Shown piece after piece: positions 12,801 to 18,772 of a DNA stretch of 64,000 nucleotides. The position numbers were made by a program, and so were the translations under genes. Below the pieces are notes generated by a model. That model worked only from the letters and a program-made list of their open reading frames with translations, did no database searches and was not told where the DNA came from. Position 1 is the first letter of the stretch. Every line of letters begins with the position of its first letter. This stretch comes from Selenomonas ruminantium subsp. lactilytica TAM6421 (GTDB lineage: Bacteria > Bacillota > Negativicutes > Selenomonadales > Selenomonadaceae): the NCBI RefSeq assembly GCF_000284095.1, contig NC_017068.1, forward strand, positions 2,604,001 to 2,668,000. The letters run 5' to 3'.

Positions 12801-14189
12801 TTTAATAATATAGGTACTACTAGGATTTCCTCCCGTTTTCGTTATATTAGTAGCTGTTGTATATACATTGGATATCGACGTTGTATCACTAGCCTGACCA
12901 ACGATTCCTCCAGAATTCGTAGAATCGTGAAAGTTAATATTTGTCGTATACGAATTAGTTATTTCTACAGTTCCAGATGTCTTCCCAACTATACCACCAA
13001 TTGCATACGAGCCTTCAGGAAATATTTCTGCCCCCGTTACATAGACACTATTGACTTTTACTCCTGTACCAGTTTTCCCTATCAAACCGCCAACAGATTC
13101 AAAACTTGCTCCAAAATGCCCTAATTTTGAAGTACCTGATACGGATACATTCTCTATGTCTGTATTCTCTATATAACCCGCCAAAACTCCAGCTACTATT
13201 TTCCCCTTTATATTCGCATCTACTAATCCTAAATTTGATATTTTAGCGTGTTGTGTATCCGAACCAGCTACATATCCGAATAATCCTGCATAGTCATATC
13301 CAGTGTTTTTATTCGCATTTATATTTATTCCAGAAACACTATAATAATTACCATCAAAAGCCCCTGTAAATGGTTGTTCAGATGATCCAACAGGAACAAA
13401 CGTCCCCACATTTGTAATATTACTACCTAATGCATAATGACCACTAAGTGTTGTCGTATTTGTATTGATATTTTGTAGTTCATCTTTCGTTGTAATTAAC
13501 GTATAATCATCCCTATTGCCATTCGTTGCCGTAAACTTTGATGTATCCACACCAGCCTTATGGTCAAAGCGAACCGTTCCCTGTGCATTTGCCGTTACCT
13601 TATTTGCGATAATATCTTCCGTGTTCATAAACTTGATATTACCGCCCTCAACATAGACAGAGTCCGCCGTTACCTTCCCCATATTAACGATATCTGCCGC
13701 CGCACTTGCTGCAGTATCCAACAAGGGATTGGTACCATTAGCCGTGAAGTCATTTATCTTTGTCGTATCAATGGCATTTGTCGTGGAAACATAAAGACTC
13801 CCCACGTCCACAGTGGCATCCTTGCCAAAGATAACACCATTGGAATTGACAATATAGACATCATTTCCTCCCTTAATGGCACCATCGATTTGAGATTGTT
13901 TTTCTCCCGTAACAATGTTCATATAGTTGCGAGCTGTATTAGGGTTATCCGCATCAAACTGAACGGTCTCTCCTTTGGCTACCGAAAAGTCCTGCCAATT
14001 CACGACATTATTCGTCTGCTTCCCCACCACTTCAGTTGTAAAACCAGACGACGAAACATCTGCCGTATTGTTCTTTGACGTATCCAAAACAGGCGCACCA
14101 TAAGCAACCGGAATCATACTAAACATTCCAGTAATCAAGGCAAGACTTATCTGCCCCGCTAATTTTTTCTCGATGATTTTCCTCTCCAT
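876..14189 (-). CDS. Giant TpsA-family filamentous hemagglutinin-like adhesin with about 31 YDG repeats
   Basis: Predicted secreted surface adhesin of 4,437 residues. The start has an RBS (GGAGAG) seven bases upstream and opens with a long signal peptide ending around VAYGAP. Residues about 33-150 match the TPS/FHA N-terminal secretion domain (VNWQDFSVAKGETVQFDA, VYIVNSNGVIFGKDA). Three GLUG-like repeats (GGLIGKTGTG, GGIVGKTSGT, GGIVGQASDT) lie at about 365-440. From about residue 605 to 4,105 there are roughly 31 YDG units, each opening with a variant of KVYDGTT and about 115 residues long. An MBG-like domain follows (about 4,190-4,270), then a charged C-terminal tail (DSDEDDEIEVEVKNEG). I see no membrane anchor or protease domain. 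The three C-terminal six-unit blocks are near copies of each other. It is followed directly by its TpsB. Function in adhesion is inferred from the family. Confidence 0.93.
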   Translation of the reverse strand: MERKIIEKKLAGQISLALITGMFSMIPVAYGAPVLDTSKNNTADVSSSGFTTEVVGKQTNNVVNWQDFSVAKGETVQFDADNPNTARNYMNIVTGEKQSQIDGAIKGGNDVYIVNSNGVIFGKDATVDVGSLYVSTTNAIDTTKINDFTANGTNPLLDTAASAAADIVNMGKVTADSVYVEGGNIKFMNTEDIIANKVTANAQGTVRFDHKAGVDTSKFTATNGNRDDYTLITTKDELQNINTNTTTLSGHYALGSNITNVGTFVPVGSSEQPFTGAFDGNYYSVSGININANKNTGYDYAGLFGYVAGSDTQHAKISNLGLVDANIKGKIVAGVLAGYIENTDIENVSVSGTSKLGHFGASFESVGGLIGKTGTGVKVNSVYVTGAEIFPEGSYAIGGIVGKTSGTVEITNSYTTNINFHDSTNSGGIVGQASDTTSISNVYTTATNITKTGGNPSSTYIIKDGEIVGGNNNTTNADATKASSYAFLGDSSSNDTWRIYEGDTLPLLRSFLKANGTVSVNYTYTRDGETTTHNSAEDTVWTYNGKTTTVNVTPSVGDSRNVTIRNQGIYNLFSSTQSGYDYIGNAIIVNPYQIKAGINETTEIRKVYDGTADASAAVGNLFKGTDGSIFEEDTGTVTLTHTVTNAPKFTTDAAGTQESPDVGVGKYVTASGTVTLTGDTYGNYELVDINDAENVGTVTDNVSSLSFSGTSKNGVIEQRELRIELKNATGIKREYNGETTVSDTYKPEAQIQIAADQSENGGLVDGQTVDTIGLTYADLANYVDKKSDNTYSPTKKAGSHLVEYAGIKLNDSTGKNYKLVNANNVPIYSAAIDGLDGSGVNASAGGALYGNGEITPKNISSTDFYWYKDGVKQTDPYKYYDGTSSYKAPLNYTVSNVGATGGMIEGDSLTFTVKGADFVTSATGTLDADKERTAEKTKNVKEAAGVLYTVAISGDSAANYTLDGAVINTSGTNTVIGPGTIKARTLNVVVNPTSYAEKVYDGTDAVKDSAGNTTFSFPGYLKYADSTDTSHHLLGDTDKSTISITGVYVKTGNDAAGKDVNYTQSTTGYSIADKNITYTAAVLENGQASDNYVFSTSNDNTATFEGKGKITPATITGVTFAKATKTYDGTEDVTNKVNNTAPLLANDRITINAVADNQNLGEAVNTIFDVDANGQLAEGSKILTGQYGTFVNGAFKANGNVQRQGTTVVDNKVAYTGLGNLLKNRNYVLADDLSTVAYGDGRINPLEITDGSWIKLDRNDKAITKVYDGNNNVAYGTVKAEDYLTSSKAYVQPADSTKKLDITLTVAGATYEDQHSDNSAAKDVTYKLSVTENGNYSIADSLKTDGYVLKTITDGGKITPKAITVTDDLLVDNNTDSSDGKITKVYDGIKNISAKGENLITIKDQLLTDMDSTYKPTNGITAEFNDKNAGSKTVNYTLALDGDTHNDYYFRNNTVDAPITEWTATGTIQKRTLSLSTTAVPSKEYDTKVDVKKDENFPSLATIDFGKDTTDNTDNNTVVQNDGFAISSLNGIYGYGSNDTDFKKNEDVYRDESGKASNKDVQYSGVLTALGDNAKNYEVQNTFYGKGIIRPSTITQDDFVFKLSDNITQVYSGSATVGEYGMEGDELDAFQRKWINDEASGINLPTGSFVSNSDPDSPAYKFKIDSATFDTADVAKNKTVTYTISINKNDLTNYDYNGPDTFTKSNTINSGEITARPVKATVVHETLTKNYDGGTDLYNGDNKAYSTDTATGTVLSKGDIINLTGLIKDKAGNVIGKNASTGQYTDPNAGDGNKSIEYTPAISGAGNNYKIVDSEGNELTNGKIVTTGNTIKPFGVELTVNKSITKDYDGTPSVAADTTRGVLQLGTNYDGLNSDDLQITENTGVYYDAANTKEDSNVNPDADHNPGTHVVRYTNLAIGNNNYYLADNEGNEITEINGTGVIKPCDLYGNYEFGIGDITKEYDKNTQLAYTGGEYNRDYSEAALKNYLTAPKVTANGKEVPLVFSLDLENTKYEGDGAVGEYTANLRLGISNDNYNYSFANVTINDQPAISDVPQDGVFYFDLTKDNAKITQRHVHVALNDSPLIKKTYDGTTNVEQSVAGNNNKIYMTDSTDFLEGDNVNVDWDNITAAYADENVGNNINVIYNVKLTGDDSDNYELHRYADNLADRTAITAADPLKGTGTITQRELTIDFVKDFHVYDTSADVTNAGDNLKFDNLAERDADFALDGAAKALITGTYTDANVSRAADGTVLDKGLSYEGLQTALADYAQRNNLAKNYSIAVNSVTYAVDDAKGIIVPKEITAPLKAVWQTGVDKVYDATTNLPVNTDADGVLTLQVDTDYDGVLKLQAGEKGYQYDSSSVGYVSKNQGDRALTYTVTGVNANQGNYQLSDAVVSDAVTTWQSTDTSRNVDGASVTGHISPLAINIIEEKDSKIYDGSTVVLDAKSKIHFSDEDQAIINADTDHVDYTVKADYKDKHATEGKTIDYTLTLTGNGNGNYVLGSDTAAITGNTAVGTTKGDIIRRKVYVEALDVDGIDKDYDGTTAMPENYSNAGRFKLKDADKNTGVVADDKDIVLNIDAIQGEYTNKHVGTHAINFTNFALQDNDTANDNITADYDLQTTSLTGSGTISPKALTVAINEAPTKEYDANSNLSDAYNTKDNLTLSGVVGDDNVNWQLISAGYANANADTGKEYSYSVSIDNADYKLSQGTDLPTITVAAGGQSGVIKAYDGVIEKRKVYVSLDAEPSIVKTYDGNTSVEQVVSDKIIVRDGDLLTSLDGTDLDRSKSAINARYDSKDAGNRTVTYDVVLSGDAAGNYEIHRLANFGTAEDGEYSTLEGTGVINKAVLTLDPLAVSKTYNGTNVIGDGTLATDDALTTDKLIFKGVNNESFTLTDAALAEVSGTYSDADVSWNGDEVAHKDVTYTGLSNALDVMNASDSTNSISKNYTIEDTASFTADQAKGKINPMMITSVTENWKPVIREYNADTDLNEVYDYTGGVKGEQLGINDILTLSATDPNGNPVTVSYTAAGAYDDKNVRNDHVLNYHINSVQRQVKDANNKPNFALSDAVMNSLVGQDVDSADENVLSTITVRQLNAEVLNTTGNSKVYDGTINADSSNFALDDDDIAVLTKDGILDKAEITANYINKHASANPGEITNYKQIYYTLSLDDNSGNYEVVTPQGFAWGDIEKRPVYVEPLNIDNIEKEYDGTTSMPAGYTNADHFQLAAADESSGIVTGDKDIQLNLADITGTYADSHVQRDAEGNVVAQDITFTGFALTDTLERNGGDLGDYYLVADDVITGSIKIQPRALTVGINAAPVKGYDATRNLSTEYDTPDNLTLSTDRILAGEEVNWQYIGGAYADANAAEGKEYSYTVSIDNLDYTLAQGADLPTIEISNKGQNGVITADDGVINPRKVYVSLADTPVIGKIYDGNTAVTQDVSNKIVVRDGDLLTDLDGTQLNRSNSVINARYDSKDAGDRTVTYDVVLSGEAAGNYEIHRLDNLGTDADGAYSTLEGTGVINKAVLTLTPLAVNKTYNGTAVVGDGTLADDDQLTADKLIFTGVNGESFTLSEAALAKVSGQYGSGSSANDFAADANVSWNGEEVAYKDVLYTGLSNALDVMNADDSTNSISKNYTIDNTAYFAAALAKGKIKPITITQAATENWKPVIREYNADTDLKEVYDYSDGSAGEQLGINDILKLTVTGMDGHDLTIDYEAVGNYDDKNVGGTHVLNYHINSVNTKVNDGSGNANYVLDTSVLEALAGKDLDSSAEGVYSVITPRQINADVVNAIGNRKIYDGTVVADTGNFVLDTDDQAVLAKDELLNKITITAYYDDKHASVAPEAADTNSKTITYTLGLSDESGNYEIATPVATAAGDIEQRKVYVEPVKVDGIDKVYDATTDMADNYTSSGRFKLAATGLVAGDSDIWLNTESIKGQYEDGHVHRNDDGTLATQQITFTNFTLQDVYTENDNSVNDYYVATTSLNGSGTITPAALTVDIVSAPVKAYDGETAISDIYASNTNVSLGGILDGDSVNVLINSAAYSDANAGTNKEYSYDIAIDNGDYELTQGAASPDITVTNYGQNGVITADDGVITPRVLTASVIGEMTKVYDGTTDGVENAEANISLSNYITKDKGNLGLTAVATYDNANAGISETSDELVNHTVSYTLSLGNSNYQLEDSVVEGTGTISRKGLNIVATPAAVFMGDEMPEFSGSVEGLVATDSTLADSFVFAPYETTTTSNPGYYEVYGWYSNRISGNLGLNYTFAQDAGNDTALTVNVIPSNDNPDTGISAGGDIYQQISHDMNSGFGDTGIAVIEYQDGQGNVVGTETINSGEIHGGNMGVSTDVDATSQGTKLATMGIVGNDIVNTEGVDAAGIAHVEVSDDGQVVNLEVNPLEDDGKEDKSVVQKKKSQIAIEGSDSDEDDEIEVEVKNEGVNVA
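1870..7940 (-). repeat. Three tandem ~2.0-kb blocks of six YDG units inside the TpsA gene
   Basis: YDG units 13-18, 19-24 and 25-30 correspond one to one: TYDGTTNVEQS, TYDGNTSVEQV and IYDGNTAVTQD open the blocks, and VYDATTNL, EYNADTDLNEV and EYNADTDLKEV occupy the third place. Block boundaries fall near 7,935, 5,945, 3,905 and 1,865, so the period is about 2.0 kb. Blocks 2 and 3 are close at DNA level (compare 5,750-5,830 with 3,715-3,795), which points to recent duplication or gene conversion. Unit 31 (VYDGTTDG) follows as a terminal unit. Confidence 0.85.
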
Positions 14190-14242
14190 GACGCACTCTC
14201 CATATCCGATCTACTCTATCCCATAATTCCTGTTATATATTG

Positions 14243-14273
14243 CAAAAAGCCCTCCTCATGCGAGAAAGGCTTT
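14243..14273 (-). terminator. Rho-independent terminator after flagellin 1
   Basis: On the minus strand a 12-bp stem (AAAGCCTTTCTC with GAGGAGGGCTTT, GCAT loop, G-T pairs included) is followed by a short T run. It lies between the flagellin stop at 14292 and the TpsA start at 14189, so the adhesin operon probably has its own promoter in the remaining 50 bases or depends on read-through. Confidence 0.8.
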
Positions 14274-14291
14274 CTAAGACTAAACTTCAGC

Positions 14292-15716
14292 TCACTGCAA
14301 CAAACTCAATACACTGCTGCTGTTCTGGTTTGCTTGAGCCAGCATCGATTGCGAGGCTTGCATTAGAATATTATTTTTCGTATAACTTGCCATTTGTGCT
14401 GCCATATCCGCATCCGCAATCGTGGATTTCGCCGCCTGCGTATTCTCGCTGGAATTTATTAGATTCGCTGATGTATATTCCAAACGATTTTGAATCGAAC
14501 CGGTCTTTGTCTGTTGATCCAGCACCCTCTGCATAGCATTATCCAGGACATTGATTGCGGCATTGGCATCACTTTGCGTAGCTATACTGAGTGTTTCTAC
14601 CGGCGGAGGCGTTTTTAGCCCCAGAGCCTCAGCACGCATATCCGAAAAGCCGGCCTTTACAGCCTGATTGGCTTTTGTTCCTACCTGCAGCGTAATCGCG
14701 TTATCCTCTGATGCATTCTCAGCAAAGATGGTCGTCGTAAATTCCAGTGCTTTGTTGACGTCTTTACGTGGATTGCCCTGACTATCATTAATGCTAATGG
14801 TAAAACCTGAAATCTGACCAGCAATACCTGCCGTTTTGGCTTTAAAGGTAATCCCTGCTGTATTATCAGCCGTATGAACATCCACGCCAAAACCATTCTG
14901 ACCAATATAAGAAGAATCATCATTTTGCACTAATTCTACTACCGCCCCAGATAATACCGATTTTCCCTCAGAATCATCATACTCCCATGTACCACCAGCT
15001 AATTGAATCAAATCATTAACATTATACGACGCAGTTCCATAGAAGTATTCTTGACTGTTTGGATCAAACTCATCATAATCATCATTATAGGTCTTCGTCT
15101 CATGCATCATCGGCATATTGACTGTATTTGTCTTGCCATTCTGTACCCAAGAAACCGTGATTGTATCTGAGCTTTCCATCCGAAGCGGCTCCCCATTACG
15201 ATTTTTCAATTCCAGCAGACTGGTTTCTCCCGTTGTATCTTCCGCCAGATTTTGATTGGTCATATGCGTAGCCACATCCGTTATGCCATCATTATGGCTG
15301 CCGTCAATCAATACTTTCCCATTATAAGTGGTCATCGCATTGTCATCAATTTGATCGATAATCTGATCAAATTGCTTTTGCATGATGGCCCGGTCTTCAT
15401 TGGTATTCGTATCATTGGCCGAATCGATGGCTTTTTCCTTCAATGTGCGCAAGGCATCAACGGTACTCTGCATCGCTCCCTCAGCCGTCTTGAGCATAGC
15501 ACCACCGTTCTGTGCATTCCGATTGTCCTGCTCCAGAGAATTGATCTGCACATCCATGCGTTCAGAAATAGCATAACCAGATGCATCATCCTCAGCACTG
15601 CGTATTTTCAGCCCTGAAGATAACTTTGCCAAATCCTTCTGCATTGCCTTGGCATTGCGATCCAATTCATTTAACGTGCGCTTTGCCGGCATATTATTCT
15701 TGACTGTCATAGCCAT
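14292..15716 (-). CDS. Flagellin 1 (474 aa)
   Basis: Structural subunit of the flagellar filament. The start is set at the ATG at 15716 because AAGGAGG stands nine bases before it; longer open frame upstream has no such site. Residues 1-140 are the conserved N-terminal D0/D1 part (KLSSGLKIRSAEDDASGYAI, TLKEKAIDSANDTNTNEDRA) and residues about 345-474 the C-terminal D1/D0 part, ending with the coiled stretch SMLAQANQNSSSVLSLLQ. The middle 200 residues are the variable, surface-exposed domain, with no family I recognise. It is the most downstream of three flagellin genes here but has 167 bases of its own upstream region, so it may be transcribed separately. Confidence 0.95.
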   Translation of the reverse strand: MAMTVKNNMPAKRTLNELDRNAKAMQKDLAKLSSGLKIRSAEDDASGYAISERMDVQINSLEQDNRNAQNGGAMLKTAEGAMQSTVDALRTLKEKAIDSANDTNTNEDRAIMQKQFDQIIDQIDDNAMTTYNGKVLIDGSHNDGITDVATHMTNQNLAEDTTGETSLLELKNRNGEPLRMESSDTITVSWVQNGKTNTVNMPMMHETKTYNDDYDEFDPNSQEYFYGTASYNVNDLIQLAGGTWEYDDSEGKSVLSGAVVELVQNDDSSYIGQNGFGVDVHTADNTAGITFKAKTAGIAGQISGFTISINDSQGNPRKDVNKALEFTTTIFAENASEDNAITLQVGTKANQAVKAGFSDMRAEALGLKTPPPVETLSIATQSDANAAINVLDNAMQRVLDQQTKTGSIQNRLEYTSANLINSSENTQAAKSTIADADMAAQMASYTKNNILMQASQSMLAQANQNSSSVLSLLQ

Positions 15717-15808
15717 AGTGGCCAACCTCCTTGTCCACCCAAATGTTCTCCCTATAAAATGCAAACCCGCACACGCTCTCATGCAGAATTGCCGATACTT
15801 CTAACTGA

Positions 15809-15836
15809 TATATCGATGAATTTTATATTTTCTTAA
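15809..15836 (-). promoter_or_regulatory. Possible sigma-28-like promoter of flagellin 1
   Basis: Minus-strand TTAA (15836-15833), 16 bases, then TCGATATA (15816-15809), a weak match to the flagellar pattern TAAA-N15-GCCGATAA. It resembles the CGATAT core upstream of flagellin 3. Only pattern similarity supports it. Confidence 0.3.
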
Positions 15837-15883
15837 TAGCTTACAGAACTTTTTTCTCGATATAGCTTTGTCCGCCAGGATTC

Positions 15884-18748
15884 TTATTGCAGCAGTGACA
15901 ACACCTGACTACTGTTCTGATTGGCCTGGGCCAGCATGCTTTGCGCCGTCTGGCTCAGGATGTTGGCCTTGGCATAGCCGGTCATTTCCTTCGCCATATC
16001 CGCATCACGGATAACAGATTCACTGGCCTGCTCGTTTTCGGCAGCGATGATAATATTGCCGCGAGTGGCTTCTAAGCGTTGCGCTTGCGCTCCCAAAAGC
16101 GTTTGGGCATCCAGAAGATAATCGATGGCGCGGTCACATACGCCCTTGGTGTAGGTGCCCAGCATATGCTGGCGCATCTCTGCATCTGTCACGGTATAGT
16201 CCTCGGGACTGCCGCTGCCTACTTTATAGCCCAGAACATGGTCGATGGTGGTCCGGGGCAGGTGAATGATGGTGTGCATGCTACTCTTGTCCGTGTCTTG
16301 GATGACGAAACGGTTTTCCATTACGTTCCGGCGGGACAGGATGACATTATCGTAGGCACCGTCGGCGATCTTGGCCCCCTTCTCGTTGTGGAAGGGGTAA
16401 TCGCTTGTATTGGTGAGGACATCTGTGCGACGGGGGTCATAGAGAACCAGATGGGTGCTATCCGGCATTCTTGCCAGGCGGTAATAATGGTTCAGTTCTT
16501 TAAGGTCTGCGTCAGCCTTATTGTAAATGACATCCACCAGTTCAGAAGGATTGGTCACATTGGAAACATCACCGGCAATGTCCACGCGGATGGTGGTGAT
16601 GTCCTCAGTTTCCGTGCCGCTTTTCGGACGCTCCTCAGGAATATCCTCGACGCCGTTATAAAGCATGATATTGTACCACTGCAGCTTATCAGTGGCACAG
16701 TAGAAGCGGAATCCTGTCTCGTGGAGATTGGCCGGGTCGGAGCAGTCCACCCCGGAGAAGTCCAGCTCATAATAGCCCAGGGTGGCTTCGGATTTGGTCA
16801 TGAGATTACCGATGTTGGAGTCGGTGTACATGTTGTCCGAAAAGCTGATGCCAGTGACTGCACCGCTGTCGTCCTTTTCCAGATAGGAGGTTAGGTAGTA
16901 ATTGTATGGCTGGGTAGATGTCTGCATCAAATTGGCGAATGCCTCAGAGATGGTTTTGCCCTCGTTCAGCACCGCACTGCGCATGCTGTTCAGGTCGATT
17001 GTTTTTACCGATGAGTAGGCGTATGCTTTAGTCAGTCCCGCCATGCCGTTCTGGGAGCCGGAGTCTACAAATTCAAAGAATGTACTGTAGCGCCCGTAAT
17101 AGAGCATCTTGTCCGTTGTACCTGCCAGCCCGGCGATGAAGTTTTCCAGCTGTTCCCCTATATCATCAGGGTTTGTGGTACTGGAAATATTATAGGCGGA
17201 AGCATCAAGCACTGCCTTGGCTGGATCCCCGCTGTAAGGGGTGTTGGAGAGGTTGGTGATGGCTGCACCTTTTACTCCCGTGTAAGACAAGTTGTCTGCA
17301 TCGAAACCATCCGTTACGGTATAGTTATTGCCGGAAGCATAGCCGGTGGGGCTGATCCCGCTGGCGGTCAAGGTGATGGTGCCGTTTGACATGGAAAGAG
17401 TTATGCGGGAACCGTAACCTCTGCTGTCGCTGAGGTAAAAGGAGCTGATGTTTGAATCCTTGCCAAGCAGGAAGACATTGTCTGTTTCCAGGTCGCTGTC
17501 GGCATCCATATTGCGAGCAGGGCGGCTGCCCTCGGCTTGCAGACCGCTGCCTTCCACCAGACGGATATAAATGTCCCTGTCGCCGTGTATGACAAAGCCG
17601 GAGCCGTTGGTTGCGGCACCGACATTACTGATGGTGTAGGTGGCAGGAGTCCCGTCTTCGTAGCCGGAGTCAGGGTCACCTGGGATGCCGCGCCTATTGA
17701 CACCACCGCTGAAATTGGCAGAGGTAATCAAGCCCGTAGCCGCAGCGCGGGCACGGGGGACACGCTCATACATGGTGTAGGAGGATAGAAAGGAGTCGTT
17801 GCCCACAGTGCTGTGGTTCTTGGACTCCAAAATCAAGGTCTTTCCGCTGGCTGAGGCATTGGTCAGATTCGTGCCGGTGATAGCCGTTGCCATGGCTTGC
17901 ACTGCTTGTTCTACGGTCGTGCAGCTGCTGATATCCACCTTGTTGGGAATCCCGTAGTTTTGGTATTCTTCGTAGCTATCAGAGGCATCCCTGCTGAAGA
18001 CGAATGCAGAATAGCTGACAATACCGTTTGCATCATATGTGCGCAGTATGATGCCTTTGTCGTCCATCTCATTTACATTGGTGTAATCGAATGTGCCTTT
18101 TATAGTGTCCGGATTGCCGTCAGTGGAGTTCCTGGTACTTAACTCAATGGGGGCAGAAGTAGTCCAGTCGTTTGTCTGCTTCCATCTGCTGAAGATGTCG
18201 AAGGGGCCGGTCAATTCGTCTAAGGTATCGTAATTGTCAGGAATCACGTTCAGCCTGTCGCTGCCCTCCACCAGCTCGCCATCAGGCTTTATTTCCCAGG
18301 CGTATACGCTTTCCTTGACATAATCGCCGCCGCAGAGCAGGACTTTGCCGTTATAGTTGGTGTCATAAGCGATGTCGTCTATCTGCTGGTAGCCGTGGTC
18401 GATTTCCTTTTGGATGGTCTCCCGATCCAGGTCTGTGTTCGTGTCATTGCAGGCATCTATGACCTTTTGCTTGATGGTGCGCATGATGTCCAACTGACTC
18501 TGCACACCACCTTCTGCCACCCTTAAAAGGTTATAGCCGGTTTTCACATTCTGCTCATTCTGCCCCAAAGCACGGATACGCACCCGCATTTTCTCCGAAA
18601 TAGAATATTCCGCAGCACCATCATCAGCTCCGTTTATTTTGGTACCAGTTGCCACTTTTTTAAGCTGCTTGCCCAATGATGAAACATTCTTATTCAATTC
18701 CCCCAAGGACATCATGGCTGCGGTGTTATTTAGTATTGTAAAAGCCAT
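15884..18748 (-). CDS. Flagellin 2, very long (954 aa)
   Basis: Flagellin with ordinary ends and an exceptionally large central insert. The N-terminal 140 residues (LKKVATGTKINGADDGAAEY, KVIDACNDTNTDLDRETIQK) and last 85 residues (SESVIRDADMAKEMTGYAKA) fit D0/D1; about 700 residues in between form a variable region rich in Gly, Ser, Thr and Asp with no motif I can name. An AGGAG site lies six bases before the ATG. It starts 25 bases after the stop of flagellin 3, so the two are very likely one transcript. Oddities: family-typical flagellins run 270-550 residues, and this one has cysteines (LLCGGDY, SSCTTVE, CDRAIDYLL), unusual in flagellins. Its GC content is higher than the neighbouring flagellins in the insert. 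Confidence 0.93.
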   Translation of the reverse strand: MAFTILNNTAAMMSLGELNKNVSSLGKQLKKVATGTKINGADDGAAEYSISEKMRVRIRALGQNEQNVKTGYNLLRVAEGGVQSQLDIMRTIKQKVIDACNDTNTDLDRETIQKEIDHGYQQIDDIAYDTNYNGKVLLCGGDYVKESVYAWEIKPDGELVEGSDRLNVIPDNYDTLDELTGPFDIFSRWKQTNDWTTSAPIELSTRNSTDGNPDTIKGTFDYTNVNEMDDKGIILRTYDANGIVSYSAFVFSRDASDSYEEYQNYGIPNKVDISSCTTVEQAVQAMATAITGTNLTNASASGKTLILESKNHSTVGNDSFLSSYTMYERVPRARAAATGLITSANFSGGVNRRGIPGDPDSGYEDGTPATYTISNVGAATNGSGFVIHGDRDIYIRLVEGSGLQAEGSRPARNMDADSDLETDNVFLLGKDSNISSFYLSDSRGYGSRITLSMSNGTITLTASGISPTGYASGNNYTVTDGFDADNLSYTGVKGAAITNLSNTPYSGDPAKAVLDASAYNISSTTNPDDIGEQLENFIAGLAGTTDKMLYYGRYSTFFEFVDSGSQNGMAGLTKAYAYSSVKTIDLNSMRSAVLNEGKTISEAFANLMQTSTQPYNYYLTSYLEKDDSGAVTGISFSDNMYTDSNIGNLMTKSEATLGYYELDFSGVDCSDPANLHETGFRFYCATDKLQWYNIMLYNGVEDIPEERPKSGTETEDITTIRVDIAGDVSNVTNPSELVDVIYNKADADLKELNHYYRLARMPDSTHLVLYDPRRTDVLTNTSDYPFHNEKGAKIADGAYDNVILSRRNVMENRFVIQDTDKSSMHTIIHLPRTTIDHVLGYKVGSGSPEDYTVTDAEMRQHMLGTYTKGVCDRAIDYLLDAQTLLGAQAQRLEATRGNIIIAAENEQASESVIRDADMAKEMTGYAKANILSQTAQSMLAQANQNSSQVLSLLQ

Positions 18749-18772
18749 AATATACTCCTATCCCATCTATCT

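Noticed and set aside
15791-15798. GCCGATAC as a flagellar -10 element
   Set aside because: It lies on the plus strand, pointing away from flagellin 1, and has no -35.
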